Numbered from the stretch's first letter, positions 1-10,783 are shown. The stretch is DNA of 64,000 bases from an uncultured Oenococcus sp. (GCA_934229385.1 CAKQDH010000001.1:186001-250000), one strand, 5' to 3'. Notes: generated by a model from the sequence alone, not told the origin. Numbers and translations: made by a program.

Positions 1-242
1 TTTTGGTTAACCAAATCTTGGCGCCCACCTCTTTTAAATTCAGGAATAGATTCTTTTCGTATTTTTATTTCCTTAGATAAAACGTTAATAACGTCATCAT
101 CATGTAATTTTCTACCCTTTTTAATTTTTTCATTAGAAAGTGCAGATTTTACCATTCTTAATACATTTAATTTTATTTTATCCTTAGATTTTAGTGCTGT
201 AATTAATGATTTATTAATATTTTCTATTAAATTTTTATCCAT
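1..242 (-). CDS. yqeY: YqeY/GatB-like domain protein, N-terminal part (runs off window)
   Basis: This is the first 80 residues of a minus-strand gene cut by the window edge. The translation starts MDKNLIENINK and continues with VLRMVKSALSNEKI and a charged segment ending KRGGRQDLVNQ, the helical pattern of the YqeY family, which shares a domain with the tail of GatB and may act on tRNA or amidotransferase substrates; its role is not settled. Lying just downstream of rpsU is the usual Firmicutes arrangement. A hairpin with a T-run separates it from rpsU, and no good ribosome-binding site precedes the ATG, so its expression may depend on read-through. Confidence 0.8.
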   Translation of the reverse strand, partial: MDKNLIENINKSLITALKSKDKIKLNVLRMVKSALSNEKIKKGRKLHDDDVINVLSKEIKIRKESIPEFKRGGRQDLVNQ

Positions 243-270
243 TTCAATATTATTAAACAACTTATTTATA

Positions 271-296
271 AAATAAAAAAGAGTCAGCTGACTCTA
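271..296 (-). terminator. rho-independent terminator after rpsU
   Basis: A perfect 16-base palindrome (280-295, core GAGTCAGCTGACTC) is followed on the minus strand by a T-rich run. It sits 27 bases after the rpsU stop codon and before yqeY. Because a perfect palindrome must open a small loop, the effective stem is about 6 bp. Confidence 0.7.
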
Positions 297-322
297 AAAT
301 TAAGAAAAAAATTAATCGTAAA

Positions 323-517
323 TTAATGAGAATTACGAGCGTGCTTACGAGCTCTCTTTTGAGCTGCTTGACTCTTTAATTTACGAGCTACTGACGGTTT
401 TACATAAAATTCTCTTTTACGAACTTCTTGGAGGGTACCGTCCTTAGCAACACCACGCTTAAAGCGCCGAAGAGCATCATCAAATGACTCATTGTGACGA
501 ACCGTTATACTTGCCAT
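323..517 (-). CDS. rpsU: 30S ribosomal protein S21
   Basis: Small basic ribosomal protein of the 30S platform, near the 3' end of 16S rRNA and the anti-Shine-Dalgarno region. The reading frame is open further upstream, but the ATG at 515-517 is chosen because an AAGGAGG-type site sits just before it and the protein then begins [20 protein letters not shown], the family's usual N-terminus. The 64 residues include VREFY-like and KPSVARK-type stretches (here [13 protein letters not shown]) and a highly basic tail. It is followed by a terminator and yqeY. Confidence 0.95.
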   Translation of the reverse strand: MASITVRHNESFDDALRRFKRGVAKDGTLQEVRKREFYVKPSVARKLKSQAAQKRARKHARNSH

Positions 518-595
518 AAAATCCCCTCCTTTCATATTTAGATTTGTAAAATAGACAGAAATATTATCACATTTTTTCGCCCAAAGAGCAAATAT

Positions 596-3500
596 TTATA
601 ATGAAAATAAATCCATTTGGTTCTTTTCTGTTAAACCGTCCAACATATGGTGTTTATCCATAAAATCTATTAAAGTTTTATTAATAGAACCTCGCTTCAT
701 CAAATCTTCTTTTGAAATAAATTTATGTTCACTTCGAGCAGCAACAATTTCTTTAGCCACGTTGTCACCAAGACCAGGCAAAGCAATAAATGGTAGGATG
801 ATCTTATTTCCTTCAATTTTCCAACCAAAAGCTTCTGATTTATATAAGTCCACCATTTTAAATTCAATTCCTCTTTGCCAAGCTTCATTTACAATTTCAT
901 AAATTGCTAAAGTTTTAGATTCTTCTTTATTAAGCTCGCTATATCTACCCCTATAGTTTTTTACAAGGGTTTGTATCTTATTTTTTCCTTGAGTGATACC
1001 AACCGGATCGATAGTTAAGTCTTTAGCACGAACAGAGAAAAGCGCTGAATAATAAATTGTTGGGAAATATACTTTAAAATAGGCAATTCTCAAAGCAGAT
1101 AATACATAAGCTGCAGCATGAGCGCGTGGAAACATATATTGTATCTTCTGCATAGAATTTATATACCATTGAGGAACACTTGAGTTTTCTTTTAGAACCT
1201 GCATATATTTTTCGGGAATCCCTTTCCCTTTTCGAACTTTTTCCATAATTTGAAAAGCATCAGAGGAATCCAAGCCAAAAGAAGTTAAATCAGTCATAAT
1301 TTTATCTCTAGTTCCAATAACAGAACTAATATTAGCTTTTCCTTCTTCAATCAGCCTATCAGCGTTCCCGTTCCAAACATTGGTTCCGTGAGACAAACCT
1401 GAAATTTGTAATAATTCTCCGAAATTATGAGGTTTAGTTTGCTTCAACATACCACGAACAAAATTGGTCCCAAATTCAGGAATTCCTAACGTGCCAGTAT
1501 TAGACATTATCTGCTCTTTCGTTACTCCCAATACTTTAGGAGAAGTAAAAAGTGATAAGATCCCAGGATCATTCACCGGAATCGTTTTTGGATTAACTCC
1601 TGACATATCTTGAAGAGAACGTAATAAAGTGGGATCATCATGTCCTAATATATCCATTTTTAAAACATTATCATGAATTGAATGATAATCTAGATGAGTA
1701 GTTTTCCAATTAGAATTAGTATCATTAGCTGGATATTGAATCGGAGTAAAATCAAAAACATCATGGTTATTCGGAATAATAATAATTCCTCCAGCATGTT
1801 GACCTGTGGTTCTTTTTACACCACTAATCCCTAAAGAAAGACGATCTTCTTCAGCCTTACGATATGAAATACTTTTTTTGTCCTCATAACTTTTTACCAT
1901 GCCATAAGCTGTTTTCTCAGCCACTGTTCCAATTGTTCCAGCTCGAAAAACATTATTTTCTCCGAACATGACTTTAGTATAATTATGAGCAATAGGCTGA
2001 TAATCTCCTGAAAAATTAAGATCAATATCTGGCACTTTATTGCCTTTAAAACCAAGAAAAGTTTCAAATGGAATGTTTTGCCCGTCACCAATTAACATTG
2101 TTCCATCTACAGGATTCTTTTTTTCAGGAAGATCATATCCTGAAGAAATACCCGATTTATTAATAAATTTTGTATAATTACCGTTTACAGATCGATAATG
2201 TGGAGGAAGGGGGTTTACTTCCGTTATACCTAACATAGTAGCCACCAAAGAAGACCCTACCGAACCACGTGATCCAACTATATATCCGTCTTTATTAGAT
2301 TTACTTACTAATCTTTGACTTATAACATAAATAACAGCATAACCGTTACTAATAATCGCCCTTAATTCACGGTTCAACCTATTTTCAATCAATTTAGGAA
2401 GGGGGTTCCCGTACATTTCTTTCGCTTTATCAAAAGCTTTATTTTTTAATATACTATTAGCCCCTTCGATTTTAGGTGTCGATAGTCCTTTTCTCAAAGG
2501 TTCAACCTTGCTAATAAAATTATTAATTAAGTTAGTATTTTTCACAACAATTTCATAAGCTCTTTTTTCACCTAAAAAAGAAAATTCATTTAATAAATAT
2601 TGAGTTTTTTTCATAGAAAGATCAGCTAAATTATAATTTATTTCTCTCCCTACTGCTGTCTTAGCAATTTTAGAATTAACTAAAATTGTCCGATAAATTC
2701 TATCTTTGGGTAAAGCGTAATGTATATCACCTGTAACCACTAATGGCTTTTTAATAATTTCTGATAATTTAATATAATTTTTTATTAAATTTTTAAGAGC
2801 ATCTTTATTTCTAATAAATTTAGACTCAATTTTAGGTTCATAATTTTCTAGAGGCTGTAATTCAATATAATCAAAATTTATTTTTTCTGATAAATCTAAG
2901 GCTTTATCCAACCCCTCTCTAACTAATGTATCAAAAAGTTCACCTTCTGTGTCCCCTGATCCTATTAAAAAATTTTCACGATATTGGTTTAATAAACTTC
3001 GTGGAACACGAGGGACCCGATAAAAATAATCTATATTGGATTTAGAAATGAGCTTATAAAGATCTTTTAAACCCTTTTGGTTTTTAACCAAAATTGTCAA
3101 ATGAGTTGGTCTAGTCTGTTTCCAACTATTAACATCAGAATTATGTTCATTAAGTTGATAATCAAATTTAACTTTAAATTTCTTTTCTGCTTCTTTTAAT
3201 AAATAATATAATAAAATCCCTGTAGCCTGAGCATCATCAATAGCACGATGATGATGTTGAAGCTTTATATTAAATTTCTTTGATAAAGAATCTAAAGTGA
3301 ATTTTTTTAACTCGGGATGAAGCCAACGAGATAAATTAAGAGTATCTATTACAACCGAACTAATTGGCTTAAGGTTATTTCGTTTAAACGCTTGATTTAT
3401 AAAACCATAATCAAATTTAATAACATTATGTCCAGCAAGAATCGTGCCATGATAAAATTTCTGAAACGAAGAGAGTACGTCTTTTTCAGGTAAGCTATCT

Positions 3501-4915
3501 TTAACTAGATCATCAGTTATACCGGTTAAATTAATAGTTTTCTCTGATAAAGAAAAACCTGGGTTTATAAATTGATCAAATCTATCAATGATATTACCCT
3601 TTTTAATCTTAACAGCCGATAACTGAATTATTTTATCACTAATAGCTGATAATCCAGTCGTTTCTATATCAAATACTGTATATATTTTATCAGCTAGTAA
3701 TTTATTATCTGTGTTAATAACAGTAGGTTCATTATCTTCAACATAATTAATTTCTGCTCCATAAATCGGTTTAATATTATTTTTTTTACTAGCTCTAGAA
3801 ATTTCAGGGAAAGCCTGAACATTAGCATTATCAGTGATCGCTAAGGCTTTTTGTCCCCATTTCCTAGTTTGGTTAAATAAATCAGTAGCAGAATTTACTG
3901 CACTTAAAGTTGTCATATTAGAATGAGCATGTAATTCAACCCGATGTTCTTTGTCTTGAGGCAGCTCATCTTTATCTTGTTTTTTATTTATTCTTTGCAA
4001 ACTATTAATAGTAAGAGATAAATCCCCTCCTAAATAGTTATCTTTAGCTACTCTTCCACGGACCTTAACCCAAATATGATTAGGGACTGATTGTAAAATT
4101 TTATTCCCATTCTTATCGCGTGAAAAAATTTTAGCATAAACAGAATTTGTATAATCTGTTATCTCAGCTGTTAAAATTCCCCCACCTCTTCTCGTTTTTC
4201 TAAAAATTAACTTAAAGATTAGCCCTTCAATAGTTACATTTTTTCCCTCAGAAAGTTCATCAATAGAAGTTAATTTTATATTAGGAGAAATTAAATTTCC
4301 AAAAAAAACTTGATCATTCTTCTCTTTTCCAGAATTGTTTTTTACTTTATTTGTAGAATTTATAATTTCTTGCTCTTTTGAATTTTCAAATTTTTTTTGT
4401 AAATTCATTTCTCTTTCTTTATCAAAAGAAAAAACAAATGGTAAATCAACTCCCAAAAAAGAAAAGGCTTTTTTTATCTTCCCTAATAACTTAGAAAAAA
4501 ATTTTACACCTGCTTTAACAGGTAAATACGCTTTAATTCCTTCATCCGTATTAACAAAAAAAATCCTAGATGATAATTCCTTAGTAAAAGGGTTATCCTG
4601 CCCTATAATCATAAGAACTAAATGCCAATAATCATTAAGCTGTTTAACAGTAGGTTTTGCTGTTACTTTAAAATTAAAACTAGTATTTATATCCTGAGGC
4701 AAAAAATAATCTCTAAGGTTCAAATAAAGCTTAATAAGTAATTCGGCGTTTAAAAACCCTTCAGAATGGAAAATAAAAGTCCAGCTACGCGTTTTTGGGT
4801 CTACATAAAGATGTTCTAATGTAGTCTGTGGAAATTTTTCTAAAGAAAGACTTTTATTCTTATTTATATGTTCCAATAAAATTTTTAAATTTGAATTAGT
4901 AGTTTTATAAAGCAT
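596..4915 (-). CDS. polC: DNA polymerase III alpha subunit, PolC type
   Basis: Replicative polymerase of low-GC Gram-positives, 1439 residues, the usual PolC length. In order: an N-terminal region, an OB-fold (about 225-320), a PHP domain from about 329 (HAHSNMTTLSAV), an inserted 3'-5' exonuclease (about 412-580; VFDIETTGL and HRAIDDAQATG), and the polymerase core with GSRGSVGSSLVA and the catalytic PDIDLNFSGDYQ near 960. Odd points: the four cysteines that bind structural zinc just before the catalytic motif are all replaced (about 904-945), and the PHP motif reads ITDN instead of ITDH. Last gene of the rpsB-to-polC string, 21 bases after proS. Catalytic and exonuclease residues are intact, so it should be active. 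Confidence 0.97.
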   Translation of the reverse strand: MLYKTTNSNLKILLEHINKNKSLSLEKFPQTTLEHLYVDPKTRSWTFIFHSEGFLNAELLIKLYLNLRDYFLPQDINTSFNFKVTAKPTVKQLNDYWHLVLMIIGQDNPFTKELSSRIFFVNTDEGIKAYLPVKAGVKFFSKLLGKIKKAFSFLGVDLPFVFSFDKEREMNLQKKFENSKEQEIINSTNKVKNNSGKEKNDQVFFGNLISPNIKLTSIDELSEGKNVTIEGLIFKLIFRKTRRGGGILTAEITDYTNSVYAKIFSRDKNGNKILQSVPNHIWVKVRGRVAKDNYLGGDLSLTINSLQRINKKQDKDELPQDKEHRVELHAHSNMTTLSAVNSATDLFNQTRKWGQKALAITDNANVQAFPEISRASKKNNIKPIYGAEINYVEDNEPTVINTDNKLLADKIYTVFDIETTGLSAISDKIIQLSAVKIKKGNIIDRFDQFINPGFSLSEKTINLTGITDDLVKDSLPEKDVLSSFQKFYHGTILAGHNVIKFDYGFINQAFKRNNLKPISSVVIDTLNLSRWLHPELKKFTLDSLSKKFNIKLQHHHRAIDDAQATGILLYYLLKEAEKKFKVKFDYQLNEHNSDVNSWKQTRPTHLTILVKNQKGLKDLYKLISKSNIDYFYRVPRVPRSLLNQYRENFLIGSGDTEGELFDTLVREGLDKALDLSEKINFDYIELQPLENYEPKIESKFIRNKDALKNLIKNYIKLSEIIKKPLVVTGDIHYALPKDRIYRTILVNSKIAKTAVGREINYNLADLSMKKTQYLLNEFSFLGEKRAYEIVVKNTNLINNFISKVEPLRKGLSTPKIEGANSILKNKAFDKAKEMYGNPLPKLIENRLNRELRAIISNGYAVIYVISQRLVSKSNKDGYIVGSRGSVGSSLVATMLGITEVNPLPPHYRSVNGNYTKFINKSGISSGYDLPEKKNPVDGTMLIGDGQNIPFETFLGFKGNKVPDIDLNFSGDYQPIAHNYTKVMFGENNVFRAGTIGTVAEKTAYGMVKSYEDKKSISYRKAEEDRLSLGISGVKRTTGQHAGGIIIIPNNHDVFDFTPIQYPANDTNSNWKTTHLDYHSIHDNVLKMDILGHDDPTLLRSLQDMSGVNPKTIPVNDPGILSLFTSPKVLGVTKEQIMSNTGTLGIPEFGTNFVRGMLKQTKPHNFGELLQISGLSHGTNVWNGNADRLIEEGKANISSVIGTRDKIMTDLTSFGLDSSDAFQIMEKVRKGKGIPEKYMQVLKENSSVPQWYINSMQKIQYMFPRAHAAAYVLSALRIAYFKVYFPTIYYSALFSVRAKDLTIDPVGITQGKNKIQTLVKNYRGRYSELNKEESKTLAIYEIVNEAWQRGIEFKMVDLYKSEAFGWKIEGNKIILPFIALPGLGDNVAKEIVAARSEHKFISKEDLMKRGSINKTLIDFMDKHHMLDGLTEKNQMDLFSL

Positions 4916-4936
4916 ATTTAGATTTTCCTATTAATG

Positions 4937-6643
4937 TTAAGATAATTTATTTTTAACATATTGTAAAACAAAATCCGTAGAAATATTTTGGGATTTTTCT
5001 TCACTTCTCATTTTAATTTCAACTAATTTTTTTCTGGCATTTCTCCCCACAATTATTCTAATAGGAATTCCAATAAGATCAGCATCTGCTAATTTAACTC
5101 CTGGCCTTTCGTTCCTGTCATCAAAAAGGGTCTCATAATTAAATTTTTCTAAATTTTTTTCTAACTCATTTGCTAATTTCATTTGGGTAGAATTTTTACT
5201 GTCCATTACAAGTAAATGAACTTGAAAGGGAGCAACACTCTTAGGCCAAATAAAACCCTTATCATCATTAAATTGCTCAGCAACTGCTGACAAAAGTCTT
5301 GAAATACCTATACCATACGAGCCCATAATAATATCAGTTAACTTGCCTTTAGTATCTTGTACTTGTGCTCCCATTTTTTTAGAATAAAAAGTTCCTAATT
5401 TAAAGATATGACCTATTTCAATACCTCTTGTAAATTTTAATCTTCCTCTTCCATCTGGAGATAAATCCCCTCTTTTTGTCGTAACAAAATCTCCTACTTG
5501 GTAACTTGAAAGATCTCTTTTAGGATTAAAATTTGCGAAGTGTTTTCCATCCTGGTTGGCGCCAACAAACCAATTAAATTCATTTTCTAATTTTCTATCT
5601 ATTAATAAAATAATTTTATTTTTATTTTTTAAATCTAAAGGCCCAATTGAACCAAAATGTGCTCCAAAAAATTTATACGTAACCCATCGATCGGCTTTTT
5701 TTATCCTTTGAATATTCAAAAAAGACTTAACCTTGACACTATTTGCTTCATAATCACCAGGGACGGTTACCGCAATTATTTTATCTTTAGCAACAAAAAC
5801 TATAGTTTTGGCAATTTTATGAGATGGTACTTTTAAAAATTTGGCATCTTCTGCTACCGTTTCCAAATTAGGAGTATCTATTATAGAAAGTTTTTTCATT
5901 TCCCCCGTAGGATGCTTTTTCTGAAAAAAATCAGTTGCTTTGTCTAAGTTTGCAGCATAAGAACTTTTATCTGAATATACAATTATATCATCACCAGTAT
6001 TTGAAATAGCTTGAAATTCAGTTGAATCTTTTCCGCCCATAGTACCAGAATCTGCAATAATTTCCTTATATTTAACGCCTATTTGATCAAAAATTTCCTT
6101 ATAAGCTTTTTCAATTTTTTTATAAGCATCATTAAGCCCCTTTTCGGTTAAAGAAAATGAATAAGCGTCCTGCATAATAAATTCTCTAGCGCGGATAAGC
6201 CCATTTTTTGGTCTTAATTCATCTCTAAATTTATCTCTAATCTGATACAAAATTAGAGGGAGTTTTTTATAACTTTTAATCTCATCACTAATAACTTTTG
6301 CAAAAGTTTCTTCATGAGTAGGCCCCATTATAAATTCCCGTTGTTGACGATCTTTCAGTTTATACATTTCGGGCCCATAAGTGAAATACCTGCTTGATTG
6401 TTTCCATAATTCAGCAGGTATCATTTCAGGCATCATAACCTCTGCCGCGTTAATTGTATCTAAATTCTTACGAATTATTTCTTCTATTTTTCGAATAATT
6501 CTAAAAGCCAAGGGTAAATAAGCATAAATTCCACCAGCAATTTGTCTTATAAATCCCCCTCTTAACATATAAATATGACTTTTAGCCACCGCATTTCTTG
6601 GCGTTTCTTTTTCAGTAGGTATAAAAATTTGTGTTTGTTTCAT
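4937..6643 (-). CDS. proS: Prolyl-tRNA synthetase, bacterial editing type
   Basis: Charges tRNA-Pro with proline in the cytoplasm. The 568 residues match the long bacterial form, with class II catalytic parts on both sides of an inserted editing domain (about 225-390). Motifs seen: [15 protein letters not shown] and [12 protein letters not shown] early on, the motif 2 region [21 protein letters not shown], the editing segment [21 protein letters not shown], and motif 3-like [13 protein letters not shown], followed by an anticodon-binding domain (VHLLVMD onward). It lies between rseP (2 bases away) and polC, the conserved Firmicutes order. No T-box is seen; it is probably transcribed with the upstream genes. 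Confidence 0.97.
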   Translation of the reverse strand: MKQTQIFIPTEKETPRNAVAKSHIYMLRGGFIRQIAGGIYAYLPLAFRIIRKIEEIIRKNLDTINAAEVMMPEMIPAELWKQSSRYFTYGPEMYKLKDRQQREFIMGPTHEETFAKVISDEIKSYKKLPLILYQIRDKFRDELRPKNGLIRAREFIMQDAYSFSLTEKGLNDAYKKIEKAYKEIFDQIGVKYKEIIADSGTMGGKDSTEFQAISNTGDDIIVYSDKSSYAANLDKATDFFQKKHPTGEMKKLSIIDTPNLETVAEDAKFLKVPSHKIAKTIVFVAKDKIIAVTVPGDYEANSVKVKSFLNIQRIKKADRWVTYKFFGAHFGSIGPLDLKNKNKIILLIDRKLENEFNWFVGANQDGKHFANFNPKRDLSSYQVGDFVTTKRGDLSPDGRGRLKFTRGIEIGHIFKLGTFYSKKMGAQVQDTKGKLTDIIMGSYGIGISRLLSAVAEQFNDDKGFIWPKSVAPFQVHLLVMDSKNSTQMKLANELEKNLEKFNYETLFDDRNERPGVKLADADLIGIPIRIIVGRNARKKLVEIKMRSEEKSQNISTDFVLQYVKNKLS

Positions 6644-6645
6644 TT

Positions 6646-7914
6646 TTACCTCATTAGATCATTTACTGTAACCGCAATCATTAACAAAAAAATAAAAATT
6701 ACACTTAATATTAATATAAACTCATTAATTTCATTTGAAAGAGGTTTACCCCTTATCAAGCTTAGAAAATTTAATAGTATTTTCCCGCCATCGAAAACAG
6801 GAATAGGAATTAAATTAAAAATACCGATATTTAAACTCAAAAAAGCTATTAATTGAAAAATACTTATAAATCCTGATTTAGCGGCTGTATTAGAAATTCT
6901 AGCTATTTCTACAGGGCCCCCTAGCTGATTAAGGTTTGGATGTCTTATTAACTTGAAAATTGCAGACCATATAAGGAAAAAATTATTAGTAAAATTACTA
7001 AAAGAAAAAATAATTTTATTCTTAACCTTACTACTAGTTTTTTCTTGAATCCCCAGAAGATATTTTTTTTCTCCGTTAATTTTTTTAGGTTTTAAATGGG
7101 TATAAATAAACTTTTCTTTATCATTATTCCTTACATAACCAATTTTAATTTTTTTTTCTTTTAAATTTGATATATTTCTTGAAATATCAGACCAATTTTT
7201 GACAGTATTAGAATTAATGTTTTTTATGTGGTCTCCGTTTTGCAGTCCTGCCTGAGCGGCAGGGTAATTCGGAGTTATATTTATTTGATTACTATTAATC
7301 GGAACAGAAGATATTCCAAAAGATATAGCTAAGAATAAAAAAAGAGCTAAAATAAGATTCATTAAAGGGCCAGCTAAATTAATCAAAGCTTGTTTCCAAT
7401 AAGAAATATTTTGCAATTGTCGAAATTTAGAAGGTATAATCAATTCTTTGTTATCACTCACCCTTAATTTAGCATGAGGATTTAAAGCAAAAGTCACATT
7501 ACTTTTAGAATTATCTGAAAATGATCCTTCGATTTCTAAAGTATCTTTAAAAAAAATTTTTTTTATTCGTAATAACCCAAAATTTTCTTTAAAATTATTA
7601 GTATTAAAACTAATAACATCAATTTTTTTAAAATTGTCTAAATGATAACTGATCATTTTGCCGGGACGTAATTCTCTTAAATATTCATTATCTTTAAAGG
7701 GGCCAGCTAAAAGAACATATCCCCCAACAGGGAGCAATCTTACCGAATAATTAGTCCCACCTTTATTTAAGCCAAAAATTTCAGGGCCCATACCTATAGA
7801 AAATTCAAAAACTATAACCTTAAAAAGTTTTGCAAAAATAAAATGACCTAGTTCATGAACAAAGACAATAATGCCAAAAACAAAAATAAAAGCAATTATT
7901 CCTTCTAAATTCAT
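6646..7914 (-). CDS. rseP: RseP-type intramembrane zinc metalloprotease (site-2 protease)
   Basis: Membrane protease that cuts transmembrane substrates such as anti-sigma factors and leftover signal peptides. The zinc motif HELGH is in the first membrane segment ([12 protein letters not shown]) and the third ligand motif [11 protein letters not shown] is near residue 380. A PDZ-like domain lies around 210-290 ([18 protein letters not shown]). About four membrane segments can be drawn, and 422 residues is typical. It overlaps the end of cdsA by 4 bases, so the two are translationally coupled. Substrates in this organism cannot be inferred from the window. Confidence 0.95.
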   Translation of the reverse strand: MNLEGIIAFIFVFGIIVFVHELGHFIFAKLFKVIVFEFSIGMGPEIFGLNKGGTNYSVRLLPVGGYVLLAGPFKDNEYLRELRPGKMISYHLDNFKKIDVISFNTNNFKENFGLLRIKKIFFKDTLEIEGSFSDNSKSNVTFALNPHAKLRVSDNKELIIPSKFRQLQNISYWKQALINLAGPLMNLILALFLFLAISFGISSVPINSNQINITPNYPAAQAGLQNGDHIKNINSNTVKNWSDISRNISNLKEKKIKIGYVRNNDKEKFIYTHLKPKKINGEKKYLLGIQEKTSSKVKNKIIFSFSNFTNNFFLIWSAIFKLIRHPNLNQLGGPVEIARISNTAAKSGFISIFQLIAFLSLNIGIFNLIPIPVFDGGKILLNFLSLIRGKPLSNEINEFILILSVIFIFLLMIAVTVNDLMR

Positions 7915-8717
7915 ATAAGAACCTCAATCCCAGCTAAAAGAGGCATTAAAAGAAGCATAGAATCAAAACGATCAAAAATTCCTCCATGCCCGGGCAAAAT
8001 CTTTCCTGAATCTTTAACTCTGTAAGATCTTTTTAAAGCAGACTCAATTAAATCACCAATTTGATCAAAAATTGAAAGTAATAAGGCTATTAAAATAATT
8101 AGAAAAAGTCCCTGGGGGATTACTTTAAAAATAAAAGCATATACCGAAGCAATCAGAGTAGCAGAAAGTGAACCACCTATTGCACCCTCCCAAGTTTTAT
8201 TAGGACTAATCTTAGGGATCAAATGGTGTTTACCAAATTTTTTCCCGAAAATATAAGCAAAACTATCAGTAGACCAAACAATTATCAACCCAAATACAAA
8301 AAGCATCCAGTTATTGGCGCGATCCTGCAAAAAATAGTGAAATCCAAATCCAATATAAAAAACACCTAAAATAATTGAACCAGCATCATTAAAGTTAAGT
8401 TCATTATTAGAAAGAACCATTTTAATTAAAATCAAAATTATATAAATATATAAAAAATCATTATAATTAAAATTATATAAAGAAAAAAATTTATTTATAG
8501 GATAGAGAATAAGGTTAGGAGAAATAAAAAAAATAACAGCCAAAAAAGAAAAAATTGCTTCCAGACTAATAAGCAACCTTTTCTTCATATATAAAAGTTC
8601 ACCTACAGCAAAAATTCCAAGTAAAGAAATAAAAACTCTTAAAGGGGTCCCTCCTATAATAATTAAAGGAATAAAAATTATTAAATAAATGATAGTTGAT
8701 AATGTTCTAGCCTTCAT
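7911..8717 (-). CDS. cdsA: Phosphatidate cytidylyltransferase
   Basis: Makes CDP-diacylglycerol from phosphatidic acid and CTP, the branch point to phosphatidylglycerol and cardiolipin. The 268-residue protein is almost entirely hydrophobic with about seven to eight membrane segments. The C-terminal signature is clear: SALKRSYRVKDSGKILPGHGG followed by IFDRFDS. It sits between uppS and rseP with no dxr gene between, which agrees with lactobacilli using mevalonate rather than the DXP route. Confidence 0.96.
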   Translation of the reverse strand: MKARTLSTIIYLIIFIPLIIIGGTPLRVFISLLGIFAVGELLYMKKRLLISLEAIFSFLAVIFFISPNLILYPINKFFSLYNFNYNDFLYIYIILILIKMVLSNNELNFNDAGSIILGVFYIGFGFHYFLQDRANNWMLFVFGLIIVWSTDSFAYIFGKKFGKHHLIPKISPNKTWEGAIGGSLSATLIASVYAFIFKVIPQGLFLIILIALLLSIFDQIGDLIESALKRSYRVKDSGKILPGHGGIFDRFDSMLLLMPLLAGIEVLI

Positions 8718-8726
8718 ACTATAAAC

Positions 8727-9485
8727 TCAAACTTTTCCAAATCTACGATCCCTTTTACTGTATTCCTTAATTGCATTTAATAAATCATTAGAAGTAAAAT
8801 CTGGCCAATATTTTTTTGTAAAATAAAATTCAGAATAAGCAGATTGCCATAAAAGAAAATTACTTATTCTATATTCTCCAGACGTTCTAATAACTAAATC
8901 TGGATAATCAAGATTCCCAAACTTTCCAGTAAAAAGGAACTTTCTAAAAACTTTTGCATCTAAATTTTCTATAGTGAGTCTATGATGAATTACCTCTCCA
9001 ATTAAAGATTTAGTAGCATTAACAATTTCATCCCTTCCACCATAATTTACAGCGAAGTTCAATATCATTCCTGTATTTTTTGAGGTTTTTTCTTTTGCCC
9101 TATTAATAGCATTTAATGTTCTTTTTGGTAACTCACTAATTTTACCTATAGTCGTAACCTTCACATTTTTTTTTTCTAATTCAGGTACAAATGAATTAAA
9201 AAAAGCAATCGGCAATTTCATTAAAAAATCAACTTCTTTAAAAGAGCGTTTCCAATTTTCCGTAGAAAAAGCAAATAAAGTTAATATTTTTATATTAAAA
9301 TTATTTGCAGCTTCAACAATTTTTTTAATTGTATTAACAGCGATTTTATGCCCAAAGGCCCTTGGTTTATTCCTTTTTTTTGCCCAACGACCGTTCCCAT
9401 CCATAATAATTGCAATATGTTTTGGAATATTAATTTGACGATTAAAGATATTTGCGTTTTTTTTAAAATTCTTTTGAATCGTCAT
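8727..9485 (-). CDS. uppS: Undecaprenyl diphosphate synthase (cis-prenyltransferase)
   Basis: Builds the C55 lipid carrier for peptidoglycan and wall polymers from farnesyl and isopentenyl diphosphate. The N-terminal signature IAIIMDGNGRWAKKR contains the catalytic Asp and is followed by GHK; later LTLFAFSTENW, ILNFAVNYGGR and LVIRTSGEYRISNFLLWQ-type motifs match the family. 252 residues is normal. Its start overlaps the frr stop codon by one base (TAATG), so it is coupled to frr. It works with uppP at 57 kb in the same lipid cycle. Confidence 0.97.
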   Translation of the reverse strand: MTIQKNFKKNANIFNRQINIPKHIAIIMDGNGRWAKKRNKPRAFGHKIAVNTIKKIVEAANNFNIKILTLFAFSTENWKRSFKEVDFLMKLPIAFFNSFVPELEKKNVKVTTIGKISELPKRTLNAINRAKEKTSKNTGMILNFAVNYGGRDEIVNATKSLIGEVIHHRLTIENLDAKVFRKFLFTGKFGNLDYPDLVIRTSGEYRISNFLLWQSAYSEFYFTKKYWPDFTSNDLLNAIKEYSKRDRRFGKV

Positions 9486-10033
9486 TAAATCTCCATTAAT
9501 TCTTTTTCTTTTTTTGACACTATTGAATCTATTTCTTTAATTTCTTTATTAGTTTCTTTTTGTATTTTATCTTCGTCTTTTCTTTGAAGATCTTCAGAAA
9601 TATCTTTTTCTTTTTTTATTTCATTCATAAAATCACGACGAATATTTCTGGCAGCAATTTTAGATTGTTCCCCAATCTTTTTTACTTGCTTACCTAATTC
9701 TTTGCGCCTATCCTCAGTTAGCTGAGGAATAGTAAGATGGATTGTACTTCCATTATTCTGAGGAGTAAGGCCCAAATTGCTGGCAAAAAGAGCTTGTTCA
9801 ATAGCTTTAAGAGAACTTTTATCATAAGGAGCAACTAAAAGCGTTCTAGCTTCAGGAACCTGTATACTTGCTATTTGGTTTAAGGGTGTCGGGACACCAT
9901 AATATTCTACTTTTACTTGATTTAATAAGTTAGCATTTGCTCGACCTGCCCTTATATTAGCTAATTTATCCTGAAGTGCCTTATTAGTGAGATGCATTTT
10001 CCCTTTTATTTTTTTTAAATCAATACTTGCCAT
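9485..10033 (-). CDS. frr: Ribosome recycling factor
   Basis: Splits the post-termination 70S ribosome together with EF-G. The 182-residue protein has the two-domain pattern: long helices flanking a middle beta domain (VEYYGVPTPLNQIASI, then PEARTLLVAPYDKS) and the helical signature LTEDRRKELGKQVKKIGE. It lies 3 bases after pyrH in the order tsf-pyrH-frr and is coupled to uppS. Confidence 0.97.
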   Translation of the reverse strand: MASIDLKKIKGKMHLTNKALQDKLANIRAGRANANLLNQVKVEYYGVPTPLNQIASIQVPEARTLLVAPYDKSSLKAIEQALFASNLGLTPQNNGSTIHLTIPQLTEDRRKELGKQVKKIGEQSKIAARNIRRDFMNEIKKEKDISEDLQRKDEDKIQKETNKEIKEIDSIVSKKEKELMEI

Positions 10034-10036
10034 TTT

Positions 10037-10777
10037 TTAATCCTTAATAAGGGTACCTATTTTTTGTCCTTCAATAACCCTTTTTATATTCCCTGGTTGA
10101 TTTAAATTAAAAACAACTAAAGGTATACCGTTATCTTTAGCCATAGTACTAGCGGTTAAATCCATTACTTGTAAATTTTTCTCAAGAACTTGATTATAAG
10201 TTAATTTATTATATTTTATTGCTGAAGAATTTTTTCTAGGATCGGAATTATATACTCCATCAACTCCATTCTTTCCCATTAAAATTACATTAGCATTTAT
10301 TTCAGCTGCCCTTAAAGCTGCTGTCGTATCTGTAGAAAAATACGGCGAACCAGTTCCTGCTGCAAATATAACGATTCGTCCCTTTTCTAAATGGCTGATA
10401 GCTCTTCCTCTAATGTAGGGCTCAGCGATTTGCTTCATTTCAATAGCAGTTAAAACTCGAGTATCAACTTTTAACTGTCTAAGGCTATCTGCTAAAGAAA
10501 GAGAATTCATGACCGTTCCTAACATGCCAATATAATCAGCTTGAGTCCTTTCCATTCCTGATTTAGCAGCTGTCTCCCCTCTCCAGAGGTTTCCTCCACC
10601 GTTAACAATAGCAATTTGGACTGAAGGAAAACTGCGTTTTATTTCCGAAATTTCTTTGGCAATTTTTTTTACCGTAAGTAGACCTATACCAGTTCCCGAC
10701 TTGCCAGCTAAAGCTTCTCCTGATAACTTTAATAAAACACGTTTATATTTTAAATTATTACGCGATTTATCACTCAT
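10037..10777 (-). CDS. pyrH: UMP kinase
   Basis: Hexameric bacterial UMP kinase of the amino acid kinase fold, making UDP from UMP and ATP. The phosphate-binding motif [15 protein letters not shown] is at the N-terminus, followed by [11 protein letters not shown] and [20 protein letters not shown], then [20 protein letters not shown]. 246 residues is typical. It is 6 bases after tsf and 3 before frr, so it belongs to the rpsB-tsf-pyrH-frr transcription unit. Confidence 0.97.
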   Translation of the reverse strand: MSDKSRNNLKYKRVLLKLSGEALAGKSGTGIGLLTVKKIAKEISEIKRSFPSVQIAIVNGGGNLWRGETAAKSGMERTQADYIGMLGTVMNSLSLADSLRQLKVDTRVLTAIEMKQIAEPYIRGRAISHLEKGRIVIFAAGTGSPYFSTDTTAALRAAEINANVILMGKNGVDGVYNSDPRKNSSAIKYNKLTYNQVLEKNLQVMDLTASTMAKDNGIPLVVFNLNQPGNIKRVIEGQKIGTLIKD

Positions 10778-10783
10778 TTATCC

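Noticed and set aside
4335..4631. Open frames of 60-116 codons on the opposite strand of polC, tsf, rpsB, plsC, mnmE and yhaN
   Set aside because: They lie fully inside strongly conserved genes on the other strand, lack ribosome-binding sites and have no protein-like conservation.
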